Source of the DNA: Eggerthellaceae bacterium
GTDB taxonomy: Bacteria; Actinomycetota; Coriobacteriia; Coriobacteriales; Eggerthellaceae
DNA: 16,031 nt
NCBI GenBank assembly: GCA_900754955.1
Contig: CAAEEV010000145.1
Location: forward strand, 1-16,031
Reading direction: 5' to 3'
Shown here: piece after piece, positions 1 to 5,574 of the stretch
How positions within the stretch are numbered: position 1 is the first letter of the stretch
Layout: each line of letters opens with the position of its first letter
Notes under the pieces: model-generated
Database searches by the model: none
The model's input: only the letters and a program-made list of their open reading frames with translations
What the model was told of the DNA's origin: nothing
Position numbers and translations under genes: made by a program

Positions 1-1
1 C

Positions 2-139
2 GAGCTCCCCGACCATCCCTGGTTTGTAGCGAGCCAGGGTCATCCCGAGTTCAAGAGCCGTCCTACCCGGCCCCACCCCCTGTTCCGAGAGTTCGTGCGC
101 GCCGCCCATGCGCGTCGCGCACGGCGAACGGGGGAGTAG
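2..139 (+). CDS. pyrG: CTP synthase, C-terminal end (partial; 5' end outside window)
   Basis: CTP synthase makes CTP from UTP, ATP and glutamine in the cytoplasm. Only the last 45 residues are present, read in the frame beginning at base 2 and ending at a TAG at 137-139. The segment reads [20 protein letters not shown] and then HPLFREFV. This is the conserved end of the glutamine amidotransferase domain. The His and Glu of HPEF are two members of the family's Cys-His-Glu catalytic triad (established family knowledge), and [10 protein letters not shown] is a typical CTP synthase signature. A basic tail rich in Arg and Ala follows the conserved part. The next gene starts 129 bases downstream, so pyrG is probably a separate transcription unit. 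The identification rests on a short but very characteristic stretch. Confidence 0.93.
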   Translation, partial: ELPDHPWFVASQGHPEFKSRPTRPHPLFREFVRAAHARRARRTGE

Positions 140-165
140 CGCCTCGGGGCGGAAGCGCGATCGGC

Positions 166-191
166 GGCGGGACGCCTCGATGCGCCCCGCC
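166..191 (+). terminator. GC-rich hairpin after pyrG, possible terminator without a U tract
   Basis: Arms GGCGGGACGC (166-175) and GCGCCCCGCC (182-191) pair at 9 of 10 positions around the loop CTCGAT. The hairpin begins 27 bases after the pyrG stop. No run of T follows it, so it would be an atypical intrinsic terminator. In such GC-rich sequence, hairpins also arise by chance. The rest of 140-268 shows nothing else I can identify apart from the -10-like hexamer at 232. Confidence 0.3.
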
Positions 192-231
192 CTCGCGCGC
201 CGCCTCGCCGCTGCGCGCGTTCCCGTTGCAT

Positions 232-237
232 TACAAT
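232..237 (+). promoter_or_regulatory. -10-like hexamer TACAAT upstream of the recombinase gene
   Basis: TACAAT lies in a small AT-rich spot within very GC-rich sequence, 31 bases before the preferred ATG at 269. No good -35 match is present at 16-18 bases. If it is a real -10 box, transcription would begin near 244. The alternative ATG at 236 would then not be in the message, which agrees with choosing 269 as the start. Confidence 0.25.
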
Positions 238-268
238 GGCACGGTCGAACCGAGGCGGGAGCGTGCGC

Positions 269-1183
269 ATGATCGAGGGGCTCATAAGCGAGTACATGGC
301 CTACCTGCGCGTTGAGCGCGGCTGCTCCGCGCACACCATCGAGGCCTACGCGCGCGACCTCGGGGCGTACGCGTCCTATCTTGAGGAGGAGGGCGTCTCC
401 GACGTGGCGCGCATCGATCGCTCCCACTTGGCCGCCTTCGAGACCGGCTTGTCTGCGCAAGGCTACGCGCCCGCTTCCGTCAAGCGCCGCATGTCGGTGG
501 TCAAGGGGTTTCACCGCTACCTCGTGCGCGAAGGCTACACGCGGCGCAACCCCGCCGACGCCGTTGCGCTGCCGAAGGTTCCCGAGCGCCTGCCCGACGT
601 ACTCTCGATCGAGCGGACGGCGGCGCTGCTCGACGCCTGCGACGATTCCACGCCTGCGGGGTTGCGCGACCGCACAATTCTCGAGGTTCTCTACGGATGC
701 GGACTGCGCGCGAGCGAGGCGAGCGGGCTCGATCTGGGCAACCTGTATCTCGACGAGGGATTCCTGCGCATCTTCGGAAAGGGGAGTAAAGAGCGCATCG
801 CGCCTGTGGCGGGCGTGGCGGCGACGTGCCTGCAGCGCTACTGCGACGAGGCGCGTCCCGTGTTCGCCGCCCGCGCGCGCACGGTGCGCCCCTCCGACGC
901 CGCGGCCGTGTTTCTCAACGCGCGCGGCGGCCGTCTCACGCGGCAGACCATCCACCGCATCGTCGCCGAGGCGGGGCAGCGCGTTGGCATCGAGGGGCTG
1001 CACCCCCACACGCTGCGCCACTCCTTCGCCACGCATCTGCTCGAGGGCGGTGCCGACCTGCGCGTGATCCAGGAGATCCTCGGGCACGCCGACGTCTCCA
1101 CCACGCAGATCTACACCCACATCGACCGCACGCACCTCCAGGCTGAATACCTCGCCGCCCACCCGCGCGCCCACGCGCGCTGA
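269..1183 (+). CDS. xerD: XerC/XerD-type site-specific tyrosine recombinase
   Basis: Tyrosine recombinase of the XerC/XerD group, which resolves chromosome dimers at dif sites with a partner recombinase. The product is 304 residues, against about 298 for E. coli XerD. The N-terminal SAM-like core-binding domain covers roughly residues 1-95 and includes [15 protein letters not shown]. The catalytic domain follows. All catalytic residues are visible: Arg147 (GLRASE), Lys171 (GKGSK), His247 and Arg250 (HTLRH), His273 (ILGHADV) and the nucleophile Tyr282 (TQIYTH). I chose ATG 269 because GGCGGGAG lies just upstream and it gives the family length. ATG 236 would add 11 residues. The C-terminus is GC-rich and merges into the CCCCA repeats of the next gap. 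It sits between pyrG and the dcw genes with no sign of a mobile element, so a housekeeping role is likely. XerC and XerD cannot be told apart with certainty here. Confidence 0.9.
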   Translation: MIEGLISEYMAYLRVERGCSAHTIEAYARDLGAYASYLEEEGVSDVARIDRSHLAAFETGLSAQGYAPASVKRRMSVVKGFHRYLVREGYTRRNPADAVALPKVPERLPDVLSIERTAALLDACDDSTPAGLRDRTILEVLYGCGLRASEASGLDLGNLYLDEGFLRIFGKGSKERIAPVAGVAATCLQRYCDEARPVFAARARTVRPSDAAAVFLNARGGRLTRQTIHRIVAEAGQRVGIEGLHPHTLRHSFATHLLEGGADLRVIQEILGHADVSTTQIYTHIDRTHLQAEYLAAHPRAHAR

Positions 1184-1187
1184 CGCG

Positions 1188-1458
1188 CCCCACGCCCCAC
1201 TCCGCCCCACGGCCGTGGCACCTGTCGGCCCGTCTTGCGCTTTCGCGCCCGTCCCGCCGCCCCGTCTTTCCGCGCCGCACGTCTCCTGCTCCCGCCCACA
1301 CCGCCCCACGCCTCACGCCCCCACACCGCCCCACGGCCGTGTGGCGCTTCGCTCGCGGGCCCGCGCGCGGCGTTGTGGGGGAAGTGTGTGGGCCTTGTTG
1401 CCGCGCTGTGAAGCCGCATGTGCCGAAAAACCATCCCACACCGCCCCACACCGCCCCC
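1188..1458 (-). repeat. Dispersed 15-mer array, MraZ-box-like (TGGGG-N5-TGGGN on minus strand)
   Basis: Four copies of a 15-mer occur at 1195-1209 (CCCCACTCCGCCCCA), 1294-1308 (GCCCACACCGCCCCA), 1319-1333 (CCCCACACCGCCCCA) and 1434-1448 (TCCCACACCGCCCCA). On the minus strand each reads TGGGG, five bases (CGGTG in three copies, CGGAG in one), then TGGGN. The repeat start of the two half-sites is exactly 10 bases in every copy. This is the arrangement known for MraZ operators. Extra single half-sites lie at 1188-1192 (CCCCA), 1376-1380 (TGGGG) and 1389-1393 (TGGGC). Bases 1202-1217 and 1326-1341 are also an identical 16-mer containing the palindrome CACGGCCGTG. I see no gene here. The short open frames have skewed composition and no ribosome binding site. 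MraZ binding is inferred. A simple GC-rich repeat is the alternative. Confidence 0.6.
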
Positions 1459-1499
1459 GCGCCGTTTCGGTCGCCGCGATCAGGGAATTCCTCCATGCC

Positions 1500-1667
1500 G
1501 CGCAGTATGCGCTATCTAGGCGGCTTTCTTAAACCATATACAACATATAGTGTCTATACCGAACGTAGTTTCCTAAAACACAGCAAAGTGCAGGCATTTT
1601 GACTTTCGGTGCACTCATGCCGAAACCCGCATTTTGTGCCTCAAATTTCGACGAAATCACGTCGTTG
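1500..1667. other. AT-rich non-coding stretch with a small palindrome and a direct repeat
   Basis: Composition changes sharply from the GC-rich repeats before it to AT-rich sequence, which is usual for regulatory DNA in a GC-rich genome. TATAG-TGT-CTATA at 1546-1558 is a perfect inverted repeat. GTGCAGGCAT (1588-1597) and GTGCACTCAT (1609-1618) form a direct repeat of GTGCANNCAT with a 21-base period, about two helix turns. A TTGACT at 1599-1604 resembles a -35 box, but no -10 box lies at a proper distance. I see no coding sequence. The elements could be operators of an unknown regulator. Confidence 0.35.
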
Positions 1668-1702
1668 TGTTGCATTGTGGGGCATCGTGGGGTAGGATGC
1701 AG
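1668..1702 (+). promoter_or_regulatory. Probable MraZ operator (TGGGG-CATCG-TGGGG)
   Basis: Two perfect TGGGN boxes, TGGGG at 1678-1682 and TGGGG at 1688-1692, are separated by exactly five bases. In the same 10-base register lie degenerate copies TGTTG at 1668 and TGCAG at 1698. MraZ is known in E. coli to bind direct TGGGN repeats with five-base spacers in its own promoter. Here the two perfect boxes fall inside the spacer between the -35 and -10 elements, so bound protein would block RNA polymerase. The pattern is seen directly. The binding protein is inferred from the mraZ gene 86 bases downstream. Confidence 0.8.
1670..1698 (+). promoter_or_regulatory. Sigma-70-type promoter of the mraZ/dcw operon
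   Basis: TTGCAT (1670-1675) as -35, a 17-base spacer, and TAGGAT (1693-1698) as -10. Transcription would start near 1704-1706, giving a leader of about 82 bases before the mraZ ATG. The leader contains CCTACC (1713-1718), complementary to GGTAGG (1691-1696) at the -10 box, so this pair cannot form in the message itself. The coincidence of a well-spaced promoter with the MraZ boxes supports both calls. Confidence 0.65.
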
Positions 1703-1787
1703 GACATGGAAACCTACCTTGTCGGGATTTTGAAACGCAGCATCAATTCAACTCAATCCCACAAGAAACGCAATCCGGAGAGGGTAC

Positions 1788-2264
1788 ATGTCCGAAGCTG
1801 TCAAACAGGAGGAGCTGAGCCGCGACCCGCATACGCCGGTCGATCTCAACGGCAGGTTCAACTTCAAGGTTGACAGCAAGGGCCGTGTCGCCCTCCCCGC
1901 GAAATTCCGCAAGGTGCTTTCCAAGGATCTCATCGTAACGCCCGACCCGCGTGACGAGTGCCTGTACGTGTTCGAGGTGCCCGCCTTCAACAACTGGGTG
2001 GAGACCCTGTTCAGGGACAAGTTCGGCGGCTACAAGAGCACCGACGCCCTGCAGGTGAAGCTCCGTCGCAAGCTGAAGGCCCGCGCGAGTGACGTCTCCG
2101 TCGATACGGCGGGGCGCATCATGCTCACGCCCGAGGCGCGCGACACGGTCGACATCGACAAGGACGTCGTCATCGTGGGCAACACGGGTTACTTTGAGAT
2201 CTGGGATGCGAAGCGTTACGAGCAGGACGACGAAGACGTCGACCTGAAGCTGTTCTACAGCTAA
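1788..2264 (+). CDS. mraZ: Transcriptional regulator MraZ
   Basis: MraZ is a DNA-binding protein of the AbrB-like fold that usually opens the dcw cluster and regulates it. The product has 158 residues, slightly longer than the usual 143-152 because of a charged N-terminal extension of about 18 residues. Two SpoVT/AbrB-type repeats are visible, each with the DxxGR signature: DSKGRVALPAKFR from residue 29 and DTAGRIMLTPEAR from residue 106. Family members form ring-shaped oligomers that bind repeated TGGGN boxes, and such boxes lie in the promoter just upstream. Start ATG 1788 follows GGAGAGGG at 1777-1784 with good spacing. The C-terminal tail is acidic (EQDDEDVD). Autorepression is the expected regulation. 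The identification is secure. The target range is inferred. Confidence 0.97.
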   Translation: MSEAVKQEELSRDPHTPVDLNGRFNFKVDSKGRVALPAKFRKVLSKDLIVTPDPRDECLYVFEVPAFNNWVETLFRDKFGGYKSTDALQVKLRRKLKARASDVSVDTAGRIMLTPEARDTVDIDKDVVIVGNTGYFEIWDAKRYEQDDEDVDLKLFYS

Positions 2265-2282
2265 GCGTAAGACGTGAGCGTA

Positions 2283-3251
2283 ATGACAAACGAATACCGG
2301 CATATTCCGGTTCTGCTGGCCGAGTGCCTCGAGCACCTCAAGCTCGGGGAAGGGGACGTGTTCCTCGATGCAACGCTCGGTTTTGCGGGACACTCCTTCG
2401 AGGCTGCGCAGCGCTTGGGCTCAAGCGGCGTGCTCATCGGCATCGACCAGGACGAGGTGGCCCTCTCATCGGCCGCCGCGAAACTCGGCTCGATCCCCGA
2501 GGAGCGCCGTCCCGAGCTCCAGCTCCTCCGCGGCAACTTCGGAGACATGGATGACCTGCTCGTCGAGGCGAAGGTCCCCGGCATCGATGCGGTGCTGTTC
2601 GACCTCGGCGTCTCCTCCGTGCAGATCGACACGCCGTCAAGGGGCTTCACCTTCAAGGAGGACGGCCCGCTCGACATGAGGATGGATCCGGGTAACCAAA
2701 CCACAACTGCGGCAGAGATCGTCAACACCTTAAATGCAGCTGATCTCGCCCGGATTATCCGAGCGAACTCGGACGAGAAGTGGGCGCGTCGCATCGCCGA
2801 CTTCATCGTGGAGGCGCGCAAGAACGGCCCGATCGAAACGAGCAGCCAGTTGGTCGACATCATCAAGGCGGCCATCCCGGCGTCGGCGCGTCGCGCAGGC
2901 GGTCATCCGGCGAAGCGGACCTTCCAGGCGCTTCGGATTGAAGTCAACTCGGAGCTGACCGTTCTGCGTCGGGGGCTCGACGCGGCGGTCCGCTGGCTCA
3001 ATCCGGGCGGCCGCATCGTGGTGATCAGCTACCACTCGCTCGAGGACCGCATCGTCAAGGATACGTTCGCCTCGTTCGCGAATCGCTGCAGCTGCCCCCC
3101 CGACCTGCCGCTTTGCGTCTGCGGAAAACAGCCGGTGCTCGAGATCGTCACGCGCAAGCCTCAGCTTCCGACATCCGCCGAGATCGAACGCAATGCGCGT
3201 GCCCGCAGCGCCAAGCTGCGCGTCGCGCGGAAGCTGCCGATTTCGTCATAG
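2283..3251 (+). CDS. rsmH: 16S rRNA (cytosine-1402-N4)-methyltransferase RsmH (MraW)
   Basis: RsmH transfers a methyl group from S-adenosylmethionine to N4 of C1402 in the ribosomal P site. The family blocks are all present in order: EYRHIPVLLAE near the N-terminus, the SAM-binding motif DATLGFAGHS (residues 29-38), IGIDQDE, FDLGVSSVQID, DGPLDMRMD, HPAKRTFQALRIEVN and ISYHSLEDR. A four-cysteine patch, CSCPPDLPLCVCG, precedes the C-terminus and is common in Gram-positive homologues. Length is 322 residues, typical of the family. I prefer ATG 2283, which matches the family start, over GTG 2274 three codons upstream. Neither has a strong ribosome binding site, so translation may be coupled to mraZ, which ends at 2264. 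Confidence 0.95.
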   Translation: MTNEYRHIPVLLAECLEHLKLGEGDVFLDATLGFAGHSFEAAQRLGSSGVLIGIDQDEVALSSAAAKLGSIPEERRPELQLLRGNFGDMDDLLVEAKVPGIDAVLFDLGVSSVQIDTPSRGFTFKEDGPLDMRMDPGNQTTTAAEIVNTLNAADLARIIRANSDEKWARRIADFIVEARKNGPIETSSQLVDIIKAAIPASARRAGGHPAKRTFQALRIEVNSELTVLRRGLDAAVRWLNPGGRIVVISYHSLEDRIVKDTFASFANRCSCPPDLPLCVCGKQPVLEIVTRKPQLPTSAEIERNARARSAKLRVARKLPISS

Positions 3252-3307
3252 CAGAATACGAGGTGCCCGCTTAACACACCGCAAACGAAGCAGAAGGGGG
3301 GTAGGAC

Positions 3308-3772
3308 TTGAGCGCTCAGGTCGCATACGATTACTACGCGCAGCCCGCGTACGAACGCGAACGCGTTGCGCGTCCCGACATCACCGTCGTGCCCGGCCGC
3401 CGTCGCCAGGCCGCCCCGCAGCCCTCTGCCCATCCCGCGGTGCTCATCGCCAAGGTGGTGCTGGCAGCACTCGTGGTCTTCGCCCTGCTCGGCGTCGTGC
3501 GCATCACGCTCAGCTCAGCTGCGGCGATGACGTCCATCGAATCGAACGAACTCTCCAACCAGATCGAAGCGGCGCGTACCGAGGGCAATCAGCTCGAGGT
3601 CGCCCAGTCGACGCTGTCGAACCCTGCGCGCATCAAGTCGCAGGCCGAGGCGATGGGCATGGCGGCTCCGACCGAGACGGTGGTGCTCGATCTTTCCGGC
3701 GACGTGGTAGTAACCGACGACGCCGGCAGCCTTTCGCTTTCCGGAAGCGTCGCAGCGGCGGCGCAGGGTTAG
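3308..3772 (+). CDS. ftsL: FtsL-like cell division protein (septum formation initiator type)
   Basis: A small bitopic membrane protein of 154 residues. Residues 1-43 form a cytoplasmic, Arg- and Pro-containing segment. A single membrane helix follows at about 44-65 (AVLIAKVVLAALVVFALLGV). A periplasm-side helix likely to be a coiled coil covers about 75-105. NPARIKSQAEAMGMAAP (106-121) then matches the FtsL pattern of a Pro-Arg-Ile helix and a GM..P turn. FtsL joins FtsB/DivIC and FtsQ and activates FtsW-FtsI. The start is a TTG, chosen because a strong purine-rich ribosome binding site (GGGGGG followed by TAGG, about 3295-3304) lies just before it. The first ATG inside the frame would remove the membrane helix. 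Position between rsmH and ftsI is the standard place for ftsL. Sequence conservation in this family is low, so the name leans partly on context. Confidence 0.85.
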   Translation: MSAQVAYDYYAQPAYERERVARPDITVVPGRRRQAAPQPSAHPAVLIAKVVLAALVVFALLGVVRITLSSAAAMTSIESNELSNQIEAARTEGNQLEVAQSTLSNPARIKSQAEAMGMAAPTETVVLDLSGDVVVTDDAGSLSLSGSVAAAAQG

Positions 3773-3784
3773 TCGGAGGACCCC

Positions 3785-5563
3785 ATGACGCAGCGTCCTC
3801 GCAGAGGGGAAGGCGCCCGGAATCGTCGCGCGAGCAGCGCGCGTCGCGGAGGCGCCGACCATAACCGATCATCTCTCAGCGGCTCCCTGGGGAGCCGCTT
3901 TGCCGTTCTCTCCGAGGCGATGGGCTCGCATCGTGTGGCGATCGTCGCCGTGGTGTTCTTCATCCTTGCAGCGGTGTTCTTCCTCAGGCTTTTCCAGCTT
4001 CAGGTGATCCTCCACGACGACTATTCGGCGAAGGCCGAGAAATCGCGCTCGATCGAGTACCCCGTACAAGCGCGGCGCGGCACGATCTACGACCGCAACG
4101 GCGTGGTACTCGCCACGAGCGTCGAGTCGACCACGATCACGTGCGACCCGACCAAGGTGACCGATGCGCCTTATGCGGCCTCCAAGATCGCCGAGATCCT
4201 CGGCGGCGAGGCGGCCGACTACGAGAAGACCCTCACGGCCGATTCGACGTTCGGCTACATCAAGCGCCAGGTCGACGTGGACGTGGCGGATCAGCTCAAG
4301 AGCCTCAACATCACGGGCCTCTACTTCGAGACGGAGTGGCGGCGCGAGTACCCCAACGGGGCGGTCGGCGGCCAGGTGGTCGGCTACTGCAACATAGACG
4401 GCGAGGGCATCACCGGCCTCGAGCTGCAGTACAACGACATCCTCGCGGGCACCGACGGCTACTACAAGTCCGAACGCGGCGAGGACGGCATGCCCATCCC
4501 CGACGCCGTCATCGAGAACACGCCCGCCGTCGACGGCCAGGACATCATGGTGTCGATCGACATCAAGCTGCAGGACAGCGTCGAGCAGGCGCTCGCCGCC
4601 GGCGTCGAGCCGCTCAAAGCCGAGGGCGGCAGCTCGGTGGTGATGGACGCCGAGACGGGCGAGATCTATGCGGTGTGCTCGCTGCCCTACATGGACCCGT
4701 CCAACATGAGCGAGTCCGAGGTGGGGTCCGACACAGTCAAGGCGATATCCGAGGCGTTCGAGCCGGGCTCCATCTTCAAGTCGGTCTCGGCGCTCGCCGT
4801 GCTCGAGAGCGGCGTGATGACGCCCGAGGACACCCTCTTCTGCCCCGCATCCATTCAGGCCGACGAGTACACGGTGTCCGACGCGCACGAGCGCGGCGAC
4901 GAGACGATGTCGCTGCGGCAGATCCTCGACAACTCGTCGAACGTCGGCATCTCGCTCGCGGTGGAGAAGATGGGCTTCGACGGCCTCGTGGAGATCATCG
5001 ACCGCTACCACCTCAACGAGAAGACGGGCGTGGACTATCCCGGCGAGTCGTCGGGCTACATGCAGGACTTCAACACGTGGGCGAAGATCACGGGATACAA
5101 CGTGAGCTTCGGCCAGGGCATCTCGTGCACCCCGCTCCAGATGACGCGCTTCTACGCCGCGGTCGCCAACGACGGCACCATGGTCACGCCGCACTTCCTC
5201 ATCTCGCTGCCGCAGAGCGGCGAGCGCCCCACCTACGAGACCGAGCAGGTCGACGACAACCAGGCGGCGATCGAGAACCTCAGGAGCATGATGCGCACGG
5301 TGGTGACCGAGGGCACCGGCAAGGACGCCAACATCGAGGGCTACGACGTGGTGGGCAAGACGTCCACCGCCGAGATCGCCGAGGGCGGCACGTACCTCAA
5401 GAACGTGTACAACCTGTGCTTCACGGGCTTCATCGACAACTCGTCGAGCTCGTTGGTATGTTTTGTGAGCGCGAGCAGGGTTTACGGCGGGGGTTCGGTG
5501 GCCTCTATTTTTAACGATATAATGTCCAATGCCATAGAGCAGTACAACATTGTTCCGGAGTGA
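3785..5563 (+). CDS. ftsI: Septal peptidoglycan transpeptidase FtsI (class B penicillin-binding protein)
   Basis: A 592-residue class B PBP that cross-links septal peptidoglycan as partner of FtsW. It has a basic, Ser/Arg-rich cytoplasmic tail (1-50), one membrane helix (about 51-73) and the dimerisation-domain motif RRGTIYDRNG (97-106). The transpeptidase domain runs from about residue 250. The active-site Ser329 lies in SIFK (329-332), and SSN (384-386) is the second motif. The third motif is KTS (525-527), where nearly all PBPs have KTG. I checked this at the codon level (AAG ACG TCC). No PASTA repeats follow the catalytic domain, so it is FtsI-like rather than PBP2x-like. ATG 3785 is preceded by GGAGGA (3775-3780), 12 bases after the ftsL stop. 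ATG 3920 is a poorer alternative. The last 110 bases are unusually AT-rich and contain a possible promoter. Confidence 0.95.
   Translation: MTQRPRRGEGARNRRASSARRGGADHNRSSLSGSLGSRFAVLSEAMGSHRVAIVAVVFFILAAVFFLRLFQLQVILHDDYSAKAEKSRSIEYPVQARRGTIYDRNGVVLATSVESTTITCDPTKVTDAPYAASKIAEILGGEAADYEKTLTADSTFGYIKRQVDVDVADQLKSLNITGLYFETEWRREYPNGAVGGQVVGYCNIDGEGITGLELQYNDILAGTDGYYKSERGEDGMPIPDAVIENTPAVDGQDIMVSIDIKLQDSVEQALAAGVEPLKAEGGSSVVMDAETGEIYAVCSLPYMDPSNMSESEVGSDTVKAISEAFEPGSIFKSVSALAVLESGVMTPEDTLFCPASIQADEYTVSDAHERGDETMSLRQILDNSSNVGISLAVEKMGFDGLVEIIDRYHLNEKTGVDYPGESSGYMQDFNTWAKITGYNVSFGQGISCTPLQMTRFYAAVANDGTMVTPHFLISLPQSGERPTYETEQVDDNQAAIENLRSMMRTVVTEGTGKDANIEGYDVVGKTSTAEIAEGGTYLKNVYNLCFTGFIDNSSSSLVCFVSASRVYGGGSVASIFNDIMSNAIEQYNIVPE
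3878..3901 (+). promoter_or_regulatory. Terminator-like hairpin in the ftsI 5' coding region
   Basis: AGCGGCTCCC (3878-3887) and GGGAGCCGCT (3890-3899) are perfectly complementary over 10 bases, with two bases between them. In RNA this folds as nine pairs with a CUGG tetraloop. TT follows, making TTTG with the last arm base. The hairpin starts 93 bases after the ftsI start codon, in the part encoding the unstructured cytoplasmic tail (LSGSLGSR). It could slow or partly terminate transcription, act in mRNA processing, or be chance. The short U run argues against a strong terminator. Confidence 0.4.
5494..5523 (+). promoter_or_regulatory. Possible internal promoter for murE at the end of ftsI
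   Basis: TATAAT at 5518-5523 is a perfect -10 hexamer within ATTTTTAACGATATAATG, an AT-rich spot in otherwise GC-rich coding sequence. The best -35 candidate is TTCGGT (5494-5499) with an 18-base spacer, a poor match. Transcription would begin near 5530, about 45 bases before the murE ATG. The codons used here (TTT, AAC, GAT, ATA, ATG) depart from the local preference for G or C at third positions. Confidence 0.4.
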
Positions 5564-5574
5564 GGATCGCCATT

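Noticed and set aside
236..1183. Longer recombinase start at ATG 236
   Set aside because: It adds 11 residues outside the family alignment and lies within the -10-like TACAAT. ATG 269 has a better ribosome binding site.
269..1183. Recombinase gene as a sign of an integrated element
   Set aside because: The length and motifs fit housekeeping XerC/XerD, it lies between conserved genes, and there are no attachment repeats, phage genes or composition breaks around it.
1188..1458. CRISPR array or mobile-element ends in the repeat region
   Set aside because: The repeats are 15 bases, irregularly spaced (25-115 bases apart), with no conserved-length spacers, no transposase and no target duplication.
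1215..1602. Short plus- and minus-strand open frames between the recombinase gene and mraZ
   Set aside because: They are rich in Pro, Arg and Ala or Gly, cover the repeat array, lack good ribosome binding sites and resemble no protein I know. The region is better explained as regulatory DNA.
1634..1873. 79-codon frame overlapping the mraZ promoter and start
   Set aside because: It would begin upstream of the promoter elements and run out of frame into mraZ, which has its own strong ribosome binding site.
2746..2766. Imperfect palindrome in rsmH (9 of 10 pairs around one base)
   Set aside because: With one mismatch allowed, several such structures are expected by chance in a window of this size.
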